Shown: positions 27,684-41,082, numbered from the stretch's first letter. The stretch: DNA of 64,000 bases from Bdellovibrionales bacterium RIFCSPHIGHO2_01_FULL_40_29 (GCA_001771815.1 MEPU01000004.1:434001-498000); one strand, 5' to 3'. Numbers and translations: made by a program. Notes: generated by a model from the sequence alone, not told the origin.

Positions 27684-28310
27684 TTATTTCTCCATCGAGC
27701 AGCGCTCGACAATTTTAGACACAGAACTCTTAGTGATTACTGCGCCATCAAACTTTAATAAATCAAACACATTCAAACCAGCTACTGGAAAGTACTTGTA
27801 GTTATGCAAGTTACGAGCAGCTAACATGAATTTTTCATCAGACATCGCATCAATAAGAACGGCTTTTTTCACACCAAAAGTTTTTAATCTTTTGTTCAGC
27901 TCATTTGCTTTGCCTGCAGATGCCATAGAATCAACAACAAACAACTTACCTTCTTTTAAAAGATAAGACAGAGCCATTGATAACCCGACCTTACGAGTCT
28001 TCTTCGGAAGAACATAAGCATAATTACGAGGAGAAGGTCCAAACATTGTGCCTCCACCTGGCATCAATGGAGATCGTGTAGAACCTTGACGTGCATTACC
28101 AGTACCTTTTTGTTTAAAAGGCTTCTTACCACCACCACTGACTAAACCTTTTGTTTTTGTCATGTGAGTTCCTTGTCGGCGAGAAGCTAATTGCCATCGC
28201 ACAACAGTGTGAAGAACGTCTTTTTTTACTTCAACTTCGAATACGTTAGAAGCAAGTTCAACTTGGCCAACTTTTTCTTTATTCCAATTTGTAATATTAA
28301 CTGTAGCCAT
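27684..28310 (-). CDS. rplD: 50S ribosomal protein L4
   Basis: L4 reaches into the exit tunnel and in enterobacteria also represses the S10 operon. The 208 residues include the tunnel-loop signature GTGNARQGSTRSPLMPGGG and the C-terminal globular domain. It lies 2 bp after rplC and 1 bp before rplW. Confidence 0.99.
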   Translation of the reverse strand: MATVNITNWNKEKVGQVELASNVFEVEVKKDVLHTVVRWQLASRRQGTHMTKTKGLVSGGGKKPFKQKGTGNARQGSTRSPLMPGGGTMFGPSPRNYAYVLPKKTRKVGLSMALSYLLKEGKLFVVDSMASAGKANELNKRLKTFGVKKAVLIDAMSDEKFMLAARNLHNYKYFPVAGLNVFDLLKFDGAVITKSSVSKIVERCSMEK

Positions 28311-28312
28311 AA

Positions 28313-28993
28313 TTACTCCTTAACCAATCGCACAAGAGTATTTTTGCTTCCTGGAACAGGGCCTTTTACAAGTAAAACGCCATCTGCTGCATTCACATCA
28401 ATAACTTCAACATTTCGAACAGTGATGTTTTCATCACCCCAGTGACCTGGAAATTTCTTTCCTGGCATAACTCGTCCTGGCCAAGTTCTGTTACCAGAAG
28501 AACCCGGACGTCGATGAAATTTAGAACCGTGAGTCGCAGGACCACCGGCAAAGTTCCATCGGCGAATCGAACCTTGAAAACCATGACCTTTTGACTTTGA
28601 AGTGATTTTTACAACATCACCTTTAGTAAAAGTATCAATTGACAAGCTATCACCTAATTTTAAATCTGCAGGCAATTGCTCTTGTCGCAATTCTTTTACG
28701 TATTGCGCGCCAGTCTCAAATCCAGCCGCTGCCAAATGATTCTTTTCAGCGGTTGTACTGTTCTTAGCTTTTTTTGGAACTGCAGCAACTTGCACCGCAG
28801 AATATCCGTCTTTTTCTGTTGTCTTGATTTGCGAAACCTTCCAGTTTTCAAATCGCAATACAGTCACGGGGATTGACTCACCCTTATCGTTATAAACAGT
28901 AGCCATGCCCTCTTTGAAAGCAAAAAGACCGTTTAGCTTAACTCCCTCAGCAGAAGGAGTTGTTGTTTCAGCGTTTTGTTGTACTTCGCTCAT
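28313..28993 (-). CDS. rplC: 50S ribosomal protein L3
   Basis: L3 is an assembly initiator whose loop approaches the peptidyl-transferase centre. The 226-aa product has the signature KSKGHGFQGSIRRWNF and the loop RPGSSGNRTWPGRVMPG. About 18 Ser/Thr/Gln-rich residues precede the normal start (NGLFAFKEGMATVY), an N-terminal extension compared with E. coli. The gene lies 16 bp after rpsJ. Confidence 0.99.
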   Translation of the reverse strand: MSEVQQNAETTTPSAEGVKLNGLFAFKEGMATVYNDKGESIPVTVLRFENWKVSQIKTTEKDGYSAVQVAAVPKKAKNSTTAEKNHLAAAGFETGAQYVKELRQEQLPADLKLGDSLSIDTFTKGDVVKITSKSKGHGFQGSIRRWNFAGGPATHGSKFHRRPGSSGNRTWPGRVMPGKKFPGHWGDENITVRNVEVIDVNAADGVLLVKGPVPGSKNTLVRLVKE

Positions 28994-29009
28994 TTTCTAC
29001 TCCTTCCGA

Positions 29010-29327
29010 TTATTCAGCAGATAATTTAATTTCAACATCTACCCCAGCAGATAGATCTAATTTCATCAATTGGTCGATAGTTTGCTGAGTTGGTTCAAGA
29101 ATATCAAGCATACGCTTATGAGTTCTGATTTCGAACTGCTCACGTGATTTTTTATCAACGTGCGGAGATCGCAAAACTGTAAACCGATTAATGCGTGTTG
29201 GAAGTGGAATTGGACCAGCGATTTTAGCGCCAGTACGACGTGCAGTTTCCACGATTTCTTTAGTCGATTGATCAAGCAACTTATGATCAAAGGCTTTTAG
29301 CCTGATTCTTATTTTTTGACTTTTCAT
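29010..29327 (-). CDS. rpsJ: 30S ribosomal protein S10 (NusE)
   Basis: S10 sits in the 30S head and, bound to NusB, also serves transcription antitermination and links ribosome to NusG. The 105-aa product is canonical ([45 protein letters not shown] would be the core). It is the first gene of the S10 operon and follows a strong promoter in the 168-bp gap after fusA. Confidence 0.99.
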   Translation of the reverse strand: MKSQKIRIRLKAFDHKLLDQSTKEIVETARRTGAKIAGPIPLPTRINRFTVLRSPHVDKKSREQFEIRTHKRMLDILEPTQQTIDQLMKLDLSAGVDVEIKLSAE

Positions 29328-29422
29328 AATACCTTTTCCTAGTTCTGCTCGCCAAAACCTTTATCCACACAGCAAAGACTGCCATGAATGCGGAGGTTTC
29401 CGTAGCGTTAACAAGATTTGTG

Positions 29423-29451
29423 AATATCGAATACGTGCCAACTCTTGTCAA
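29423..29451 (-). promoter_or_regulatory. Sigma70-type promoter of the S10 operon
   Basis: On the minus strand a perfect TTGACA (29451-29446), 17-bp spacer and GATATT (29428-29423) lie about 95 bp before rpsJ, within the only sizeable gap between fusA and rpsJ. The remaining leader of roughly 90 nt could carry L4-type or other autoregulation, but no known structure was recognised. Confidence 0.75.
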
Positions 29452-29495
29452 CCACTTATTTAGAGATTTCTTGACGGAGATAATTTAGGAAAAAC

Positions 29496-31592
29496 CTACC
29501 GCCCAAGGCGGTGCAGGATTTCGGCGCGAACCTTAGGAGGAACTGGCACATAATCCAAGAATTCCATACTAAAGAAGGCGCGCCCCTGAGAAAGGCTTCG
29601 CACGTCTGTCGCGTACCCAAATAAAGTTGCCAGAGGCACCTCAGCTTGAATAATTTGGCCAGACTGGGGCTTTGAGGTCATATTTAAAACTTTTCCACGA
29701 CGCGAGTTTAAATCGCCTACAATATTGCCTACAAATTCATCAGGACATTGAACTTCTAGCTTGAACATTGGCTCAAGAAGTACTGCCTCAGTATTTTTGA
29801 GAGATTCACGAAAAGCTAAAGATGCTGCAGCCTTGCATACGATTTCATCTGTGATTTGTGGCTTACCAACAAGACTCTTAATATTAATCTTAAGCCCAAC
29901 CATAGAATAGCTCGCAATGGGGCCGACTTCGACCGCTTCTTTTAATCCATTCTCACAGGCTTTGATCCAGTTTGGCTGGACATCTTTTGATGGATGAACT
30001 GAGCATGTAATTTTTACTCCCTCAGATGCTGGAGCAGGCTGGATCTCAAGCACAATTTGCGCGAATTTTTCTTCGCCACCAAGCATTCGCTCAAATACAA
30101 AATCTGTCCTCACCGGTTGAGCAATAGTCTCGCGATAGGCAACTTGCGGCCGCCCCACATTGGCTTGAATTTTATGCTCCCGCATCAACCGATCAATAAG
30201 AATATCTAAATGCAATTCTCCCATTCCGGAGAGAAGGATTTGACCAGTTTCAACATCTGTTCGAAGTCTGCAGGATGGATCTTCTTTTTCAAGACGCTGC
30301 AGCCCCTCGATCATTTTTTCCTGATCGGCAGATGACTTGGCCTCAACAACAACAGAAATAACAGGCTCCGGAAATGTCATTGATTCAAAAACTACAAGAC
30401 GAGCGGGATCACATAATGTGTCTCCGGTAGAAGTAAATTTTAAACCAATAATGGCACCAATATCCCCAGCTTTCAAATGATCAACTTCTTCTCGAGCATT
30501 TGCATGCATCTTTACAATTTTTTGCACGCGCTCTTTTTTCTCTGTACGCGGATTATAAAGTTGATCCCCTAGCTTGATTTGTCCCGAGTAAATGCGCACA
30601 TAAGTCAGCGCTCCAGAAAATGGATCATTCGCGAGTTTAAAAGCGATCAATGCTGCCGGCTCATCAAACTGAGTATGGCACTCGACAGTCAACTCTGTTT
30701 TAACTGGATTCATTCCAACTGTTGCCGAAATATCCAAAGGACTTGGCAAATAATCAACAACACCGTCTAACAATTGCTGCACGCCTTTATTTTTAAAGGC
30801 GGCTCCACAAAAAACTGGAAAAGCTTTAAGCTCGATAGTCCCTTTGCGAAGTGCCGCTTTAAGCTCTTCAGTAGAAATGTTTTCGCCGTTCAAATACTTT
30901 TCAACAAGTGCATCATCAAGTTCACAAATTTGCTCGATCGTTTTAGCACGCTCAGACTCAAATTCAGATTTCAGTTTTTCTGGGACTTCAATTTCATTGA
31001 AGTCATGATCATTCTGCTTCCAGACATAAGCTTTAGAAACAAGAAGATCAATAACACCCTCGAACTGATCTTCTGAGCCAATTGGAATTTGAACTTTAAT
31101 CGGCTTAGCTTCGAGCTTTTCCGATATTGTATTAACACTCATATTAAAATCAGCACCAACACGATCCATTTTATTAATAAAGCAGATCCGAGGAACTTTG
31201 TACTTATTGGCTTGTCTCCAAACAGTTTCTGACTGTGGCTCGACGCCATTCACTCCATCAAATACGGCAACAGCGCCGTCTAGAACGCGAAGCGAACGCT
31301 CAACCTCAATAGTAAAATCAACATGTCCGGGTGTATCAATGATATTAAAGCGACAGGTCTTCCAAAAAGCAGTAGTTGCCGCAGAAGTGATTGTAATTCC
31401 ACGTTCTTGCTCTTGGGGCATCCAGTCCATAGTAGCAGCACCATCATGGACTTCACCAATTTTATGACTTTTACCTGTGTAGTAGAGAATTCGCTCGGTG
31501 GTGGTGGTCTTACCGGCATCAATGTGAGCCATGATGCCGATATTTCGGGTAAACTTTAGATCAGCTTCAGTTTTAACAGTTTTTGCTGACAT
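29496..31592 (-). CDS. fusA: Translation elongation factor G
   Basis: EF-G drives translocation using GTP. The 698-aa product has G1 [10 protein letters not shown]2 region with [13 protein letters not shown]3 DTPGHVDF, G4 NKMD and all five domains of usual length. The translocation loop of domain IV is present. It ends the str operon (rpsL-rpsG-fusA), which lacks a tuf copy; tuf lies upstream of secE instead. rpsG is 12 bp upstream. Confidence 0.99.
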   Translation of the reverse strand: MSAKTVKTEADLKFTRNIGIMAHIDAGKTTTTERILYYTGKSHKIGEVHDGAATMDWMPQEQERGITITSAATTAFWKTCRFNIIDTPGHVDFTIEVERSLRVLDGAVAVFDGVNGVEPQSETVWRQANKYKVPRICFINKMDRVGADFNMSVNTISEKLEAKPIKVQIPIGSEDQFEGVIDLLVSKAYVWKQNDHDFNEIEVPEKLKSEFESERAKTIEQICELDDALVEKYLNGENISTEELKAALRKGTIELKAFPVFCGAAFKNKGVQQLLDGVVDYLPSPLDISATVGMNPVKTELTVECHTQFDEPAALIAFKLANDPFSGALTYVRIYSGQIKLGDQLYNPRTEKKERVQKIVKMHANAREEVDHLKAGDIGAIIGLKFTSTGDTLCDPARLVVFESMTFPEPVISVVVEAKSSADQEKMIEGLQRLEKEDPSCRLRTDVETGQILLSGMGELHLDILIDRLMREHKIQANVGRPQVAYRETIAQPVRTDFVFERMLGGEEKFAQIVLEIQPAPASEGVKITCSVHPSKDVQPNWIKACENGLKEAVEVGPIASYSMVGLKINIKSLVGKPQITDEIVCKAAASLAFRESLKNTEAVLLEPMFKLEVQCPDEFVGNIVGDLNSRRGKVLNMTSKPQSGQIIQAEVPLATLFGYATDVRSLSQGRAFFSMEFLDYVPVPPKVRAEILHRLGR

Positions 31593-31604
31593 TAAGTTTT
31601 TATA

Positions 31605-32078
31605 TTACCAATTATAGTGTGCGAAAGCCTTGTTTGATTCGGCCATTTTATGCACGTCTTCTTTTTTCTTAATTGCATTGCCACGGTTATTGTAAGCATC
31701 AAGCAACTCAGCAGCTAACTTTTTAGAGAAGTCTTTTTCGCCACGAGCACGAGAATATTCAACTAGCCAACGCATTGCTAAAGTTAAACGACGTGTTGGA
31801 CGCACATCAACAGGCACCTGGTACGTTGATCCACCAACACGACGAGAACGAACTTCAATTGAAGGCTTAACATTCTCAAGAGCTTTTCTCATGATGTTAA
31901 CTGACTCTTCGCCAGGAACTTTTCCGTTAAGCTCTTCCAAAGCTCCGTAAAAAAGCTTCTGAGCTGTCGATTTTTGACCACGCTCCATGATCTTATTAAT
32001 GAACTTAGCAATAATAATATCTTTGTGAACTGGATCAGGGATAATTTCTCTTTTAAATGTACGACTACGACGTGACAT
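31605..32078 (-). CDS. rpsG: 30S ribosomal protein S7
   Basis: S7 nucleates assembly of the 30S head and touches E-site tRNA. The 157 residues are canonical (SRRSRTFKREIIPDPVH; RVGGSTYQVPVDVRPTRR). It lies between rpsL (17 bp) and fusA (12 bp). Confidence 0.99.
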   Translation of the reverse strand: MSRRSRTFKREIIPDPVHKDIIIAKFINKIMERGQKSTAQKLFYGALEELNGKVPGEESVNIMRKALENVKPSIEVRSRRVGGSTYQVPVDVRPTRRLTLAMRWLVEYSRARGEKDFSKKLAAELLDAYNNRGNAIKKKEDVHKMAESNKAFAHYNW

Positions 32079-32095
32079 AGATATTCCTTAACTAA

Positions 32096-32470
32096 TTATT
32101 TTTTAGGTTTTTTAGATCCGTATTTAGAACGGCTGCGTAAACGTCCATTAACACCCTGTAAATCAAGTGTTCCACGAACGATATGATAACGAACACCTGG
32201 AAGATCCTTAACACGACCACCACGAATCATAACAACGCTATGCTCTTGAAGATTGTGACCAATTCCAGGAATGTAAGAGATAACTTCAAAACCATTTGAT
32301 AACCGAACTTTTGCAACTTTACGCAATGCCGAATTTGGCTTCTTTGGAGTTGTTGTGTAAACACGAGTACAAACACCGCGGCGCTGTGGACAGCTTGCAA
32401 GAGCTGGTGACTTCGTCTGATTTTTTTGAACTGATCGCTCTTTTTTGATCAGTTGGTTAATTGTAGGCAC
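32096..32470 (-). CDS. rpsL: 30S ribosomal protein S12
   Basis: S12 lies at the decoding centre and controls accuracy. The 124-aa product has the conserved [19 protein letters not shown] and [13 protein letters not shown] loops. The lysines whose change gives streptomycin resistance elsewhere are wild type, as is the Asp that is methylthiolated by RimO. It is the first gene of the str operon and follows a good promoter in the 114-bp gap after rpoC. Confidence 0.99.
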   Translation of the reverse strand: MPTINQLIKKERSVQKNQTKSPALASCPQRRGVCTRVYTTTPKKPNSALRKVAKVRLSNGFEVISYIPGIGHNLQEHSVVMIRGGRVKDLPGVRYHIVRGTLDLQGVNGRLRSRSKYGSKKPKK

Positions 32471-32503
32471 GTAAGATCCCCTTTTTATTTAACTAAGTTC
32501 GAC

Positions 32504-32532
32504 AAATTAACGACAACCGAAGTCATCGTCAA
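32504..32532 (-). promoter_or_regulatory. Sigma70-type promoter of the str operon
   Basis: On the minus strand TTGACG (32532-32527), a 17-bp spacer and TAATTT (32509-32504) lie 34 bp before the rpsL start, inside the gap between rpoC and rpsL. No intrinsic terminator was found before it, so rpoBC read-through is also possible. Confidence 0.55.
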
Positions 32533-32584
32533 GCATATTTAAGCGGCATGGGATCTAAAGCAAGCCAAAGACCCCAGGCTTTAC

Positions 32585-35500
32585 CTAACCACCCATTGGC
32601 AAGGCTGCTGATTCCATCTCTTCATCCTCCGTAACAACAACTTTCCAACGTTTATACGATGTTAAGCCAGTTCCCGCAGGGATTAGACGTCCCATGATGA
32701 TATTTTCTTTTAGACCACGCAAATGATCCGTTTTTGAATTAATTGCAGCTTCTGTTAATACTTTTGTTGTTTCCTGGAACGAAGCCGCAGAAATCCAACT
32801 TTCAGTACTCAATGAAACTTTGGTGATACCTAACAATAAAGGCTTTGACGTTGCAACCTGTCCGCCCTCGTTAAGAACTCGTTCATTTTCAGCGTTGTAA
32901 GTTGACCGCTCAACTTGCTCACCGACTAAGAAACGAGTATCACCCACTTCAATCACTTCAACTTTACGAAGCATCTGACGAACAATCACTTCAACGTGCT
33001 TGTCATTGATACCCACACCCTGCAAACGGTAAACTTCTTGAACTTCATTCACCAAGTATGCTGATAATGCGCTTGCGCCCAATACCGCTAAGACATCATG
33101 TGGATTCGTTGGCCCATCCATCAAGGCTTCACCAGCCCGAACGAACTCACCCTCACGAACGGCAACATGCTTTCCTTTTGGAATTAAGTACTCACGCTGT
33201 TCACCAATCTCAGGAGTAACGATAACTCGCTGCTTACCCTTCACGTCTTTACCAAAAGTAACATATCCATCAATTTCTGAAATGATAGCTGCCTCTTTAG
33301 GTTTACGCGCTTCAAATAATTCAGCAACGCGCGGAAGACCGCCCGTGATATCTTTTGTTTTAGAAGTTTCTCGATGCATTTTTGCAATGACATCACCAGC
33401 ATGAACTTCAGCACCATCAGTCACAAGTAACTGAGCACCAACAGGAATCATATAACGAGCCGGAATATCACGACCTGGAAGGTTCAATGCTTTTCCGTTA
33501 GCGTCGATCATGAAAACTGTCGGCTTATTATCTGAAGATTTAGATTCCGTGATAACTTTTGTTGCGAATCCTGTAACCGGATCCACTTGCTCAGTCATCG
33601 TTACACCTTCAACAATATCCTGGAATGTGATCTTCGCAGACACCTCAGAGATAATCGGATTTGAATATGGATCCCATTCAGCGATTGTAGAACCTTTTGT
33701 TACCTTATCGCCATCTTTGTAGTTCAAGATCGCACCATAAACTAATTTAAAGTTCTCGCGCTCGCGGCCTGCTTCATCAATAACTAAAGCATTTCCGTTA
33801 CGATTCATAACAGTCAACTTGCCTTGCTTATTTTTAACAGATTGGATGTTTGTTAATTTCAAAGTTCCATCATATCGAGTTGTATGAACAGATTGCTCAA
33901 CTGAACGAGATGCCGCTCCACCTAAGTGGAATGTACGCATTGTTAACTGAGTACCCGGCTCACCAATAGACTGAGCTGCAATAATACCTACTGTCTCACC
34001 TAAATTAACAGTTGCACCACGAGCTAAATCACGACCATAACACTTGATACAAACACCACGTTTAGCAGTACAAATAAGGGCTGAGCGAATTGTTACTTTT
34101 TCAATACCTAACTCTTCTAATTTTTTGACAGTATTCTCGTCCATCTCAGTATTCTTTTTAACGAGTACTGTATTTGTAACTGGATCAACAACCTCATGAA
34201 GAGCAACACGACCTAAAATACGATCGCCAATTCCGTGAATAACTTCACCAGCTTCATAAATTGGAGTGATATCCAAGCCCTCTGTAACTCCACAATCAAC
34301 TTCAGAAACAATCACGTCTTGAGCCACGTCAACTAGACGACGAGTCAAATAACCTGAGTTGGCTGTTTTCAATGCTGTATCGGCAAGACCTTTACGAGCA
34401 CCGTGAGTTGAAATGAAGTACTGAATAACTGTTAAACCTTCACGGAAATTTGCCGTGATTGGAGTTTCAATAATTTCACCTGATGGCTTTGCCATCAGAC
34501 CACGCATACCACCCAATTGACGCAACTGATTCGATGAACCTCGGGCTCCCGAATCGGCCATGATGAAAATAGGATTGAATGAAGGTCCAATATGCTCTTT
34601 GCCATCAATGACAAACTTCTGCTTTTCAATTTGGCTCATCATCTCTTTTGCAACTTTATCAGAAGTTTGCGCCCAGATATCCACAACTTTATTGTAGCGC
34701 TCGCCATCTGTAATCAAACCTTCATCATATTGTTGCTGGATCTCTTGAACTTGTTTTTCAGCATCAGCAATCATGACTGCCTTTGATGCAGGAATAATCA
34801 TGTCATCAACACAAATTGAAAGACCCGCCACAGTTGAGTATTTGAATCCCAACTGCATAATAGAATCCGCCAAAATACATGTCGCCTTTGCACCAGCAAG
34901 ACGGAATGTTTTATCGATTAGACCTGCAATTGATTTTTTACTCATGACCGTATTGACATCTGCAAATGGAACTTCTTTTGGAACAGCTTCAGATAAAATA
35001 GCACGACCGACAGAAGTCTCTTCAATTTTACCTTTTACTTTTACTTTACAAGCAGATTGAAGATCCACAATTCCGGCTTCGTAAGCGTACTGAGCCTCTT
35101 GAACAGACGCAAAAACTTTACCTGTTCCTTTGGCGCCCGGACGAATACGAGTCATCCAATATAATCCCAAGACAACGTCCTGTGACGGATTAATAATAGG
35201 TTTACCATTGGCAGGAGATAAAATATTATTCGTCGACATCATCAAAACACGAGCTTCCACTTGCGCTTCAACTGATAGTGGAACGTGAACAGCCATCTGA
35301 TCTCCGTCGAAATCGGCATTGAACGCTGTACAAACCAATGGATGTAACTGAATTGCTTTTCCTTCATGAAGAACCGGCTCAAAAGCCTGGATACCAAGTC
35401 GGTGAAGAGTTGGGGCACGATTCAACATCACAGGATGCTCTTTAACAACTTCAGCTAAAATATCCCAAACTTCGACGGTCTCTTGATCAACCAAACGTTT

Positions 35501-36691
35501 TGCTTGTTTGATTGTTGTCGCCAATCCTTTTTCTTCAAGTTTGTTGTAAACAAATGGTTTAAATAACTCTAAAGCCATTTTTTTAGGAATACCGCACTGA
35601 TGTAATTTCAAAGTAGGTCCAACGGTAATAACCGAACGACCCGAGTAATCCACACGTTTACCTAATAAATTTTGACGGAAACGACCCTGCTTACCTTTAA
35701 GCATATCACTTAAAGATTTTAATGGACGCTTATTTGGACCAGTGAATGTTTTTCCGCGACGTCCGTTATCAAGTAACGCATCAACTGCTTCTTGCAACAT
35801 ACGTTTTTCATTACGGATAATAATGTCAGGAGCATTTAACTCTTGTAAGCGCTTCAAACGATTATTACGGTTAATCACCCGACGATAAAGATCATTCAGA
35901 TCTGAAGTCGCAAAACGTCCCCCATCCAATGGAACCAACGGACGCAAATCTGGTGGCAATACTGGAAGAGCTTCCAACATCATCCACTCAGGCTTGTTGA
36001 TAGAGCCTTTGAAAGCTTCTACCACTTTTAAACGTTTTGATAATTTCTTAGTTGCCGCTTCAGATTTAGTTTCTTTCAACTCCATACGAAGCTTACGAGA
36101 CAAATACTCGCAGTCAATTTTTCGCAGCAACTCACGAACGGCTTCGCCGCCCATTCCAGCTTTAAAGTTTGGACCAAACTCATTCAACGCGGCTTGGTAT
36201 GCCTCTTCAGATAAAACAGATCCTTCTTCTAATGAAGTCTCCATTGGATCGATGACGACATGTGATTCACAGTAAAGAACTTTTTCAACATCTTTCAATG
36301 AAAGATTCAGTAAGTTACCAATACGAGAAGGCAATGATCGCAAAAACCAAATATGTGCTACTGGTGAAGAAAGTTCGATATGACCTAATCGTTCACGACG
36401 AACTTTAGTTTGCGTGACTTCAACGCCGCACTTTTCACAAATAACTCCACGGTACTTCATACGCTTGTATTTTCCGCACAAGCATTCGTAGTCTTTAATT
36501 GGACCGAAAATTTTGGCACAGAACAATCCATCACGCTCTGGCTTGAATGTTCGATAGTTGATTGTTTCTGGTTTCTTCACTTCGCCGAATGACCACTCAC
36601 GGATCATTTCAGGGGAAGCTAAAGAAATCCGTACCGCATCAAACGACAATGGATCTTTTGGCTTATCGAAAAAATTTAATAAATCTCTCAC
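32585..36691 (-). CDS. rpoC: RNA polymerase beta-prime subunit
   Basis: Beta-prime holds the catalytic magnesium of RNA polymerase. The 1368-aa product has the N-terminal zinc finger ([19 protein letters not shown]), the active-site NADFDGDQ motif, the second zinc site ([11 protein letters not shown]) and the trigger-loop region. Length is near that of E. coli (1407), without large lineage insertions obvious by eye. It follows rpoB after 83 bp. Confidence 0.99.
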   Translation of the reverse strand: MRDLLNFFDKPKDPLSFDAVRISLASPEMIREWSFGEVKKPETINYRTFKPERDGLFCAKIFGPIKDYECLCGKYKRMKYRGVICEKCGVEVTQTKVRRERLGHIELSSPVAHIWFLRSLPSRIGNLLNLSLKDVEKVLYCESHVVIDPMETSLEEGSVLSEEAYQAALNEFGPNFKAGMGGEAVRELLRKIDCEYLSRKLRMELKETKSEAATKKLSKRLKVVEAFKGSINKPEWMMLEALPVLPPDLRPLVPLDGGRFATSDLNDLYRRVINRNNRLKRLQELNAPDIIIRNEKRMLQEAVDALLDNGRRGKTFTGPNKRPLKSLSDMLKGKQGRFRQNLLGKRVDYSGRSVITVGPTLKLHQCGIPKKMALELFKPFVYNKLEEKGLATTIKQAKRLVDQETVEVWDILAEVVKEHPVMLNRAPTLHRLGIQAFEPVLHEGKAIQLHPLVCTAFNADFDGDQMAVHVPLSVEAQVEARVLMMSTNNILSPANGKPIINPSQDVVLGLYWMTRIRPGAKGTGKVFASVQEAQYAYEAGIVDLQSACKVKVKGKIEETSVGRAILSEAVPKEVPFADVNTVMSKKSIAGLIDKTFRLAGAKATCILADSIMQLGFKYSTVAGLSICVDDMIIPASKAVMIADAEKQVQEIQQQYDEGLITDGERYNKVVDIWAQTSDKVAKEMMSQIEKQKFVIDGKEHIGPSFNPIFIMADSGARGSSNQLRQLGGMRGLMAKPSGEIIETPITANFREGLTVIQYFISTHGARKGLADTALKTANSGYLTRRLVDVAQDVIVSEVDCGVTEGLDITPIYEAGEVIHGIGDRILGRVALHEVVDPVTNTVLVKKNTEMDENTVKKLEELGIEKVTIRSALICTAKRGVCIKCYGRDLARGATVNLGETVGIIAAQSIGEPGTQLTMRTFHLGGAASRSVEQSVHTTRYDGTLKLTNIQSVKNKQGKLTVMNRNGNALVIDEAGRERENFKLVYGAILNYKDGDKVTKGSTIAEWDPYSNPIISEVSAKITFQDIVEGVTMTEQVDPVTGFATKVITESKSSDNKPTVFMIDANGKALNLPGRDIPARYMIPVGAQLLVTDGAEVHAGDVIAKMHRETSKTKDITGGLPRVAELFEARKPKEAAIISEIDGYVTFGKDVKGKQRVIVTPEIGEQREYLIPKGKHVAVREGEFVRAGEALMDGPTNPHDVLAVLGASALSAYLVNEVQEVYRLQGVGINDKHVEVIVRQMLRKVEVIEVGDTRFLVGEQVERSTYNAENERVLNEGGQVATSKPLLLGITKVSLSTESWISAASFQETTKVLTEAAINSKTDHLRGLKENIIMGRLIPAGTGLTSYKRWKVVVTEDEEMESAALPMGG

Positions 36692-36774
36692 TCTAAACTC
36701 CTAGTTACAAATTTTTAAAATTGAACCCATCAAACTCTTAGCGCCCGAAGGCACCACTCACTCAAACCCAGCAA

Positions 36775-39700
36775 CTAGTGCTGAGTTATTGCGTCGTTTG
36801 CACCAGCACTGCCCTCAGATGTATCGACCACAGTTTCATCAACCGTATCAGTCAAAATATCTGACTCAACGAGTTCGATATTCATTGATAATGATTGAAG
36901 TTCCTTAATCAATACGTTGAAAGATTCTGGCAAACCCGGTTCAAGAATATTTTCACCACGAACGATGCTTTCGTACATACGAGTTCTTCCTGCAACGTCA
37001 TCTGACTTCACAGTTAAGAATTCTTGTAATGAATAAGCTGCGCCGTACGCCTCGATTGCCCAAACTTCCATCTCACCCAGACGCTGACCACCAAATTGAG
37101 CTTTACCACCCAAAGGCTGCTGAGAAACTAATGAATAAGGTCCAATTGAACGTGCATGAATCTTTTCTTCAACCAAGTGATGAAGCTTCAACATGTACAT
37201 CACGCCGACAGTAACTGGATTCGCAAATGGCTCACCTGAACGTCCGTCGAATAGGATCGACTGAGTTGAGTTTAACTGAGCCTTCTTCAATAAATCGCGC
37301 ATATCAGATTCTTGAGCTCCATCGAATACTGGAGTTCCAACATGCACACCATTTCGGACCGCTACAGCCATTTTCTTTAATGATTCGTCATCAGCATTTT
37401 CAATTTTTTTACTGATATCAGAATCATCATAGATGTCTTTCATTTTAGTGCGTAAGGCATCTGCATTAAATTTTTCAATATGCTCATTCAGCTGTCTTCC
37501 CAAGTTGAGTGCAGCCCAACCCAAGTGAACTTCTAAAATCTGACCGATATTCATACGTGAAGGAACACCCAATGGATTCAAAACCATATCAACTGGAGTA
37601 CCATCTGCTAAGTAAGGCATGTCTTCCATTGGAAGAACTTTTGAAACCACACCCTTATTACCATGACGACCCGCGAACTTATCACCGACTTGAAGTTTAC
37701 GCTTAATAGCAACATAAACCTTAACCATCTTGATGACTCCCGGAGGAAGCTCATCACCTTTTTTAAGACGATCAATCTTCTCGTTAAAAACCATCTTAAC
37801 AGCGTCTAATTGATTACGAGCTCCATCGATAATTTTATTTACTTGGAATTCTAAATCTTGCTCAAGTGGGATATAGCTTAGTAATTCAAATGGAATTGTT
37901 TCCAGATCTGCAGAAGTGATGTCTTGGCCTTTGCTTAAAAGCTTTTGAGATCCATCTTCATTCAATAGGATTCCAGTTGTTTTCTTGCCAACAACGATAT
38001 CACGCAATTTTTCAATCGCATTATTCTTGATAACGTTTTGCTCGATAACTAAATCTTTTTCTAATTTTTTCTTTTTATCTTCTAAAATTGAAGCTAAACG
38101 CTCATCACGATCTGAACCTTCACGTGAATAAACCTGAGCATCAATAACAGTTCCGTAAACACCCGATGGCACACGTAACGAAGTATCACGAACGTCACCG
38201 GCTTTTTCACCGAAGATGGCGCGCAATAACTTTTCTTCAGGCGATAACTGAGTCTCGCCCTTAGGAGTGACTTTACCAACCAAGATATAACCTGGCTTCA
38301 CTTCCGCACCAATACGGATAATTCCAGATGTATCTAAGTCTTTAAGAGCTTCCTCACCGACATTGGCGATATCACGAGTGATTTCTTCTTTTCCAAGTTT
38401 TGTATCACGCGCAATACACTCGAATTCTTCGATATGTACTGATGTGTATGTATCTTCTTGAAGAAGTTTTTCAGAGATCAGGATTGAATCCTCGAAGTTA
38501 TAACCCATCCAAGGAGTGAACGCGACTGTGATATTTTGTCCCAGCGCTAATTCACCTAACTCAGTTGATGGTCCATCAGCGATGATGTCCGTTTTATAAA
38601 CTTTGTCACCTTTCTTAACGATTGGCTTCTGATTGAAACATGTATTTTGATTTGTACGTTGGTACTTCGTCAAATTGTAGATATCAACGTTTGCTCCAAG
38701 TTCTCCACCTTTTGCAAGACGGCGAACAACAATACGAGATGCATCGACATCCTCAACGATACCATCATTCGTTGCCACAACTGAAGTTCCAGAATCTCGC
38801 GCAACTAAACGCTCAACACCAGTACCTACCAATGGGGCACGAGATTTAATTAAAGGAACAGCCTGACGTTGCATGTTCGATCCCATCAGGGCTCGATTGG
38901 CATCATCATGCTCTAAGAATGGAATCAATGAAGCGGCGATCGAAACCAACTGAGAAGGAGAAACGTCCATCAAAGAAACTTTTTCGCGGTCAACCAATTC
39001 ATACTCACCATCACGACGAATTGTTAAATTACCCGGAGGCAATTCAAGACTTTGTTTTTCATCTGTTGGTGCTTGAGCGATTAAATGTCCACCCTCTTCA
39101 AGAGCAGACATGTAATGAATTTCCGAAGACACTGTTCCGCCAGATACCTTGCGGTATGGAGTCTCGATGAAACCATAGCTATTGATTCGCGCATAAGTTG
39201 AAAGTGAAGCGATCAAACCAATGTTTGGTCCCTCTGGAGTTTCAATTGGGCAAATACGTCCGTAGTGAGTGGGATGAACGTCACGCACTTCGAAACCAGC
39301 GCGATCACGAGTCAAACCACCGGGGCCTAACGCAGATAAACGACGCTTATGTGTGATTTCAGATAGTGGATTTGTTTGATCCATGAATTGAGATAATTGA
39401 GACGATCCGAAGAACTCTTTAACAACAGCGTTCACAGGTTTAGCATTTACTAAATCATGAGGCATCATTGTTTCAACATCTTGTAATGACATACGCTCTT
39501 TGATCGCGCGCTCCATACGAACCAAACCGATACGGTATTGATTCTCTAAAAGCTCACCCACAGAACGAACCCGACGATTACCCAAGTGATCGATATCATC
39601 AACAACACCACGACCGTTTTTCAGTTCGATCAAATGCTTGATAGTCGATAAGATATCTTTATGAGTTAACACGCGGAAGCTTGGAGGGCACTCTTCCATA

Positions 39701-40965
39701 GAAATTCCGAATTTATGATTGATCTTAATACGACCAACTTCAGAAAGATCATAGGCTTCTGGATCAAAAAACAAACGGTTGAAATAAGCTTCGGCAGCTT
39801 CCAAAACTGGAGGTTCACCTGGGCGCAAACGCTTATAGATTTCGACCAATGACTCCTCTTTGTTAGCAACTTTATCAACCAACAAAGTATTTCTAAGGAA
39901 TGGACCAACAGTTAAGCCGTCAAAAAATACTAAATGGAAACGGTCAATTCCCGCACCCATTGCTTTTTTGATAATTGAAGCTGTTAATTCATTATTAGCA
40001 TCAGCGATGATTTCACCAGTTGATTCGTCAATCAAAGGTTTTGCCAGGACTTTTCCCTCAAGATCTTGAGGCTGAACTTCAACTTCAGTGAGCTTGATAT
40101 CTTGGACTTTTTTTACGATTGCACGCGTAATGCGACGACCAGCTTTAATCAAAGTTTCGCCTGATTTAGGATCAACAATGTCAGCTATCGCACGTTGGCC
40201 AGCCATACGTTCGATATCTAATTTACGAAATAAAGATTTTCCCTTAACAACAATTTCATCAAGGTCATAAAAGTATTCTAATAATTGCTCAACGTTGTAA
40301 CCCAAGCCCTTTAACAAAATTGTGACTGGGAATTTACGACGGCGATCAATACGCACGTGGATCACGTCTTTTTGATCAAACTCAACATCCAACCAAGAAC
40401 CGCGATATGGAATAACGCGAGCTGAGTAAATGAGTTTTCCGGAAGCATTATTCTTACCACCATCGTGGTCAAAGAAAACACCCGGAGATCGGTGTAACTG
40501 AGAAACAACAACACGCTCAGTCCCGTTAATAATAAAAGAACCATTTGCAGTCATCAATGGGATTTCGCCCAAGTACACTTCTTGTTCTTTCACGTCACGG
40601 ATACTACGAGCTTCTGTCTCTTCATCAATATCAAAAACGATAAGGCGTAAAGTCACCTTAATTGGTGCCGCGTATGTCATTCCACGCTGACGGCATTCAT
40701 CAACATCGTATTTTGCGGGTTCTAAAGTGTAGCTCACAAATTCCAATGATGATGTGTTATTGAAATCAGAGATTGGAAATACAGATTTAAATACGCCGTT
40801 TAAGCCGTCAGCTCCACGACGATCTGGATCCATTTCTCGCTGCAAAAAAGACTCGTAAGACTTTTTCTGCAATTGAATCAGATTTGGGATTTCAATAACT
40901 TGTTTATTTTTTGCAAAGGATTTTCGAATTCGTAAATTCGATGCCGTTACGGGAGTCTTGTTCAT
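36775..40965 (-). CDS. rpoB: RNA polymerase beta subunit
   Basis: Beta forms the other half of the polymerase cleft. In the 1396-aa product the rifampicin pocket reads [18 protein letters not shown], then [13 protein letters not shown]. The Asp, His and Ser whose change gives resistance elsewhere are wild type, and E. coli Asn518 is Thr. The C-terminal [12 protein letters not shown] is present. A stem-loop and an attenuator-like hairpin lie between rplL and this gene. Confidence 0.99.
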   Translation of the reverse strand: MNKTPVTASNLRIRKSFAKNKQVIEIPNLIQLQKKSYESFLQREMDPDRRGADGLNGVFKSVFPISDFNNTSSLEFVSYTLEPAKYDVDECRQRGMTYAAPIKVTLRLIVFDIDEETEARSIRDVKEQEVYLGEIPLMTANGSFIINGTERVVVSQLHRSPGVFFDHDGGKNNASGKLIYSARVIPYRGSWLDVEFDQKDVIHVRIDRRRKFPVTILLKGLGYNVEQLLEYFYDLDEIVVKGKSLFRKLDIERMAGQRAIADIVDPKSGETLIKAGRRITRAIVKKVQDIKLTEVEVQPQDLEGKVLAKPLIDESTGEIIADANNELTASIIKKAMGAGIDRFHLVFFDGLTVGPFLRNTLLVDKVANKEESLVEIYKRLRPGEPPVLEAAEAYFNRLFFDPEAYDLSEVGRIKINHKFGISMEECPPSFRVLTHKDILSTIKHLIELKNGRGVVDDIDHLGNRRVRSVGELLENQYRIGLVRMERAIKERMSLQDVETMMPHDLVNAKPVNAVVKEFFGSSQLSQFMDQTNPLSEITHKRRLSALGPGGLTRDRAGFEVRDVHPTHYGRICPIETPEGPNIGLIASLSTYARINSYGFIETPYRKVSGGTVSSEIHYMSALEEGGHLIAQAPTDEKQSLELPPGNLTIRRDGEYELVDREKVSLMDVSPSQLVSIAASLIPFLEHDDANRALMGSNMQRQAVPLIKSRAPLVGTGVERLVARDSGTSVVATNDGIVEDVDASRIVVRRLAKGGELGANVDIYNLTKYQRTNQNTCFNQKPIVKKGDKVYKTDIIADGPSTELGELALGQNITVAFTPWMGYNFEDSILISEKLLQEDTYTSVHIEEFECIARDTKLGKEEITRDIANVGEEALKDLDTSGIIRIGAEVKPGYILVGKVTPKGETQLSPEEKLLRAIFGEKAGDVRDTSLRVPSGVYGTVIDAQVYSREGSDRDERLASILEDKKKKLEKDLVIEQNVIKNNAIEKLRDIVVGKKTTGILLNEDGSQKLLSKGQDITSADLETIPFELLSYIPLEQDLEFQVNKIIDGARNQLDAVKMVFNEKIDRLKKGDELPPGVIKMVKVYVAIKRKLQVGDKFAGRHGNKGVVSKVLPMEDMPYLADGTPVDMVLNPLGVPSRMNIGQILEVHLGWAALNLGRQLNEHIEKFNADALRTKMKDIYDDSDISKKIENADDESLKKMAVAVRNGVHVGTPVFDGAQESDMRDLLKKAQLNSTQSILFDGRSGEPFANPVTVGVMYMLKLHHLVEEKIHARSIGPYSLVSQQPLGGKAQFGGQRLGEMEVWAIEAYGAAYSLQEFLTVKSDDVAGRTRMYESIVRGENILEPGLPESFNVLIKELQSLSMNIELVESDILTDTVDETVVDTSEGSAGANDAITQH

Positions 40966-40982
40966 TCGTTCTCCTGAGATGA

Positions 40983-41012
40983 TTTAGTTGTTCATTAATT
41001 TTCACAACTAAA
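40983..41012 (-). promoter_or_regulatory. Stem-loop just upstream of the rpoB ribosome-binding site
   Basis: Nine-base arms (TTTAGTTGT and ACAACTAAA, 40983-40991 and 41004-41012) form a perfect AT-rich stem with a 12-nt loop. In the transcript it ends 17 nt before the rpoB ATG and directly precedes the AGGAG. It could tune rpoB translation or mark an RNase cut site between rplL and rpoB. Confidence 0.45.
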
Positions 41013-41082
41013 TAAAAAGTGAAGTTTCGCTTCGGGGGGAAATCTTCAAGACCCACATTAAATCTTCAATATTCTAAAACGC

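Noticed and set aside
32533-32584. AAGCC/GGCTT stem between rpoC and rpsL as an intrinsic terminator
   Set aside because: The stem is only 5 bp with a 10-nt loop and has no T-run.
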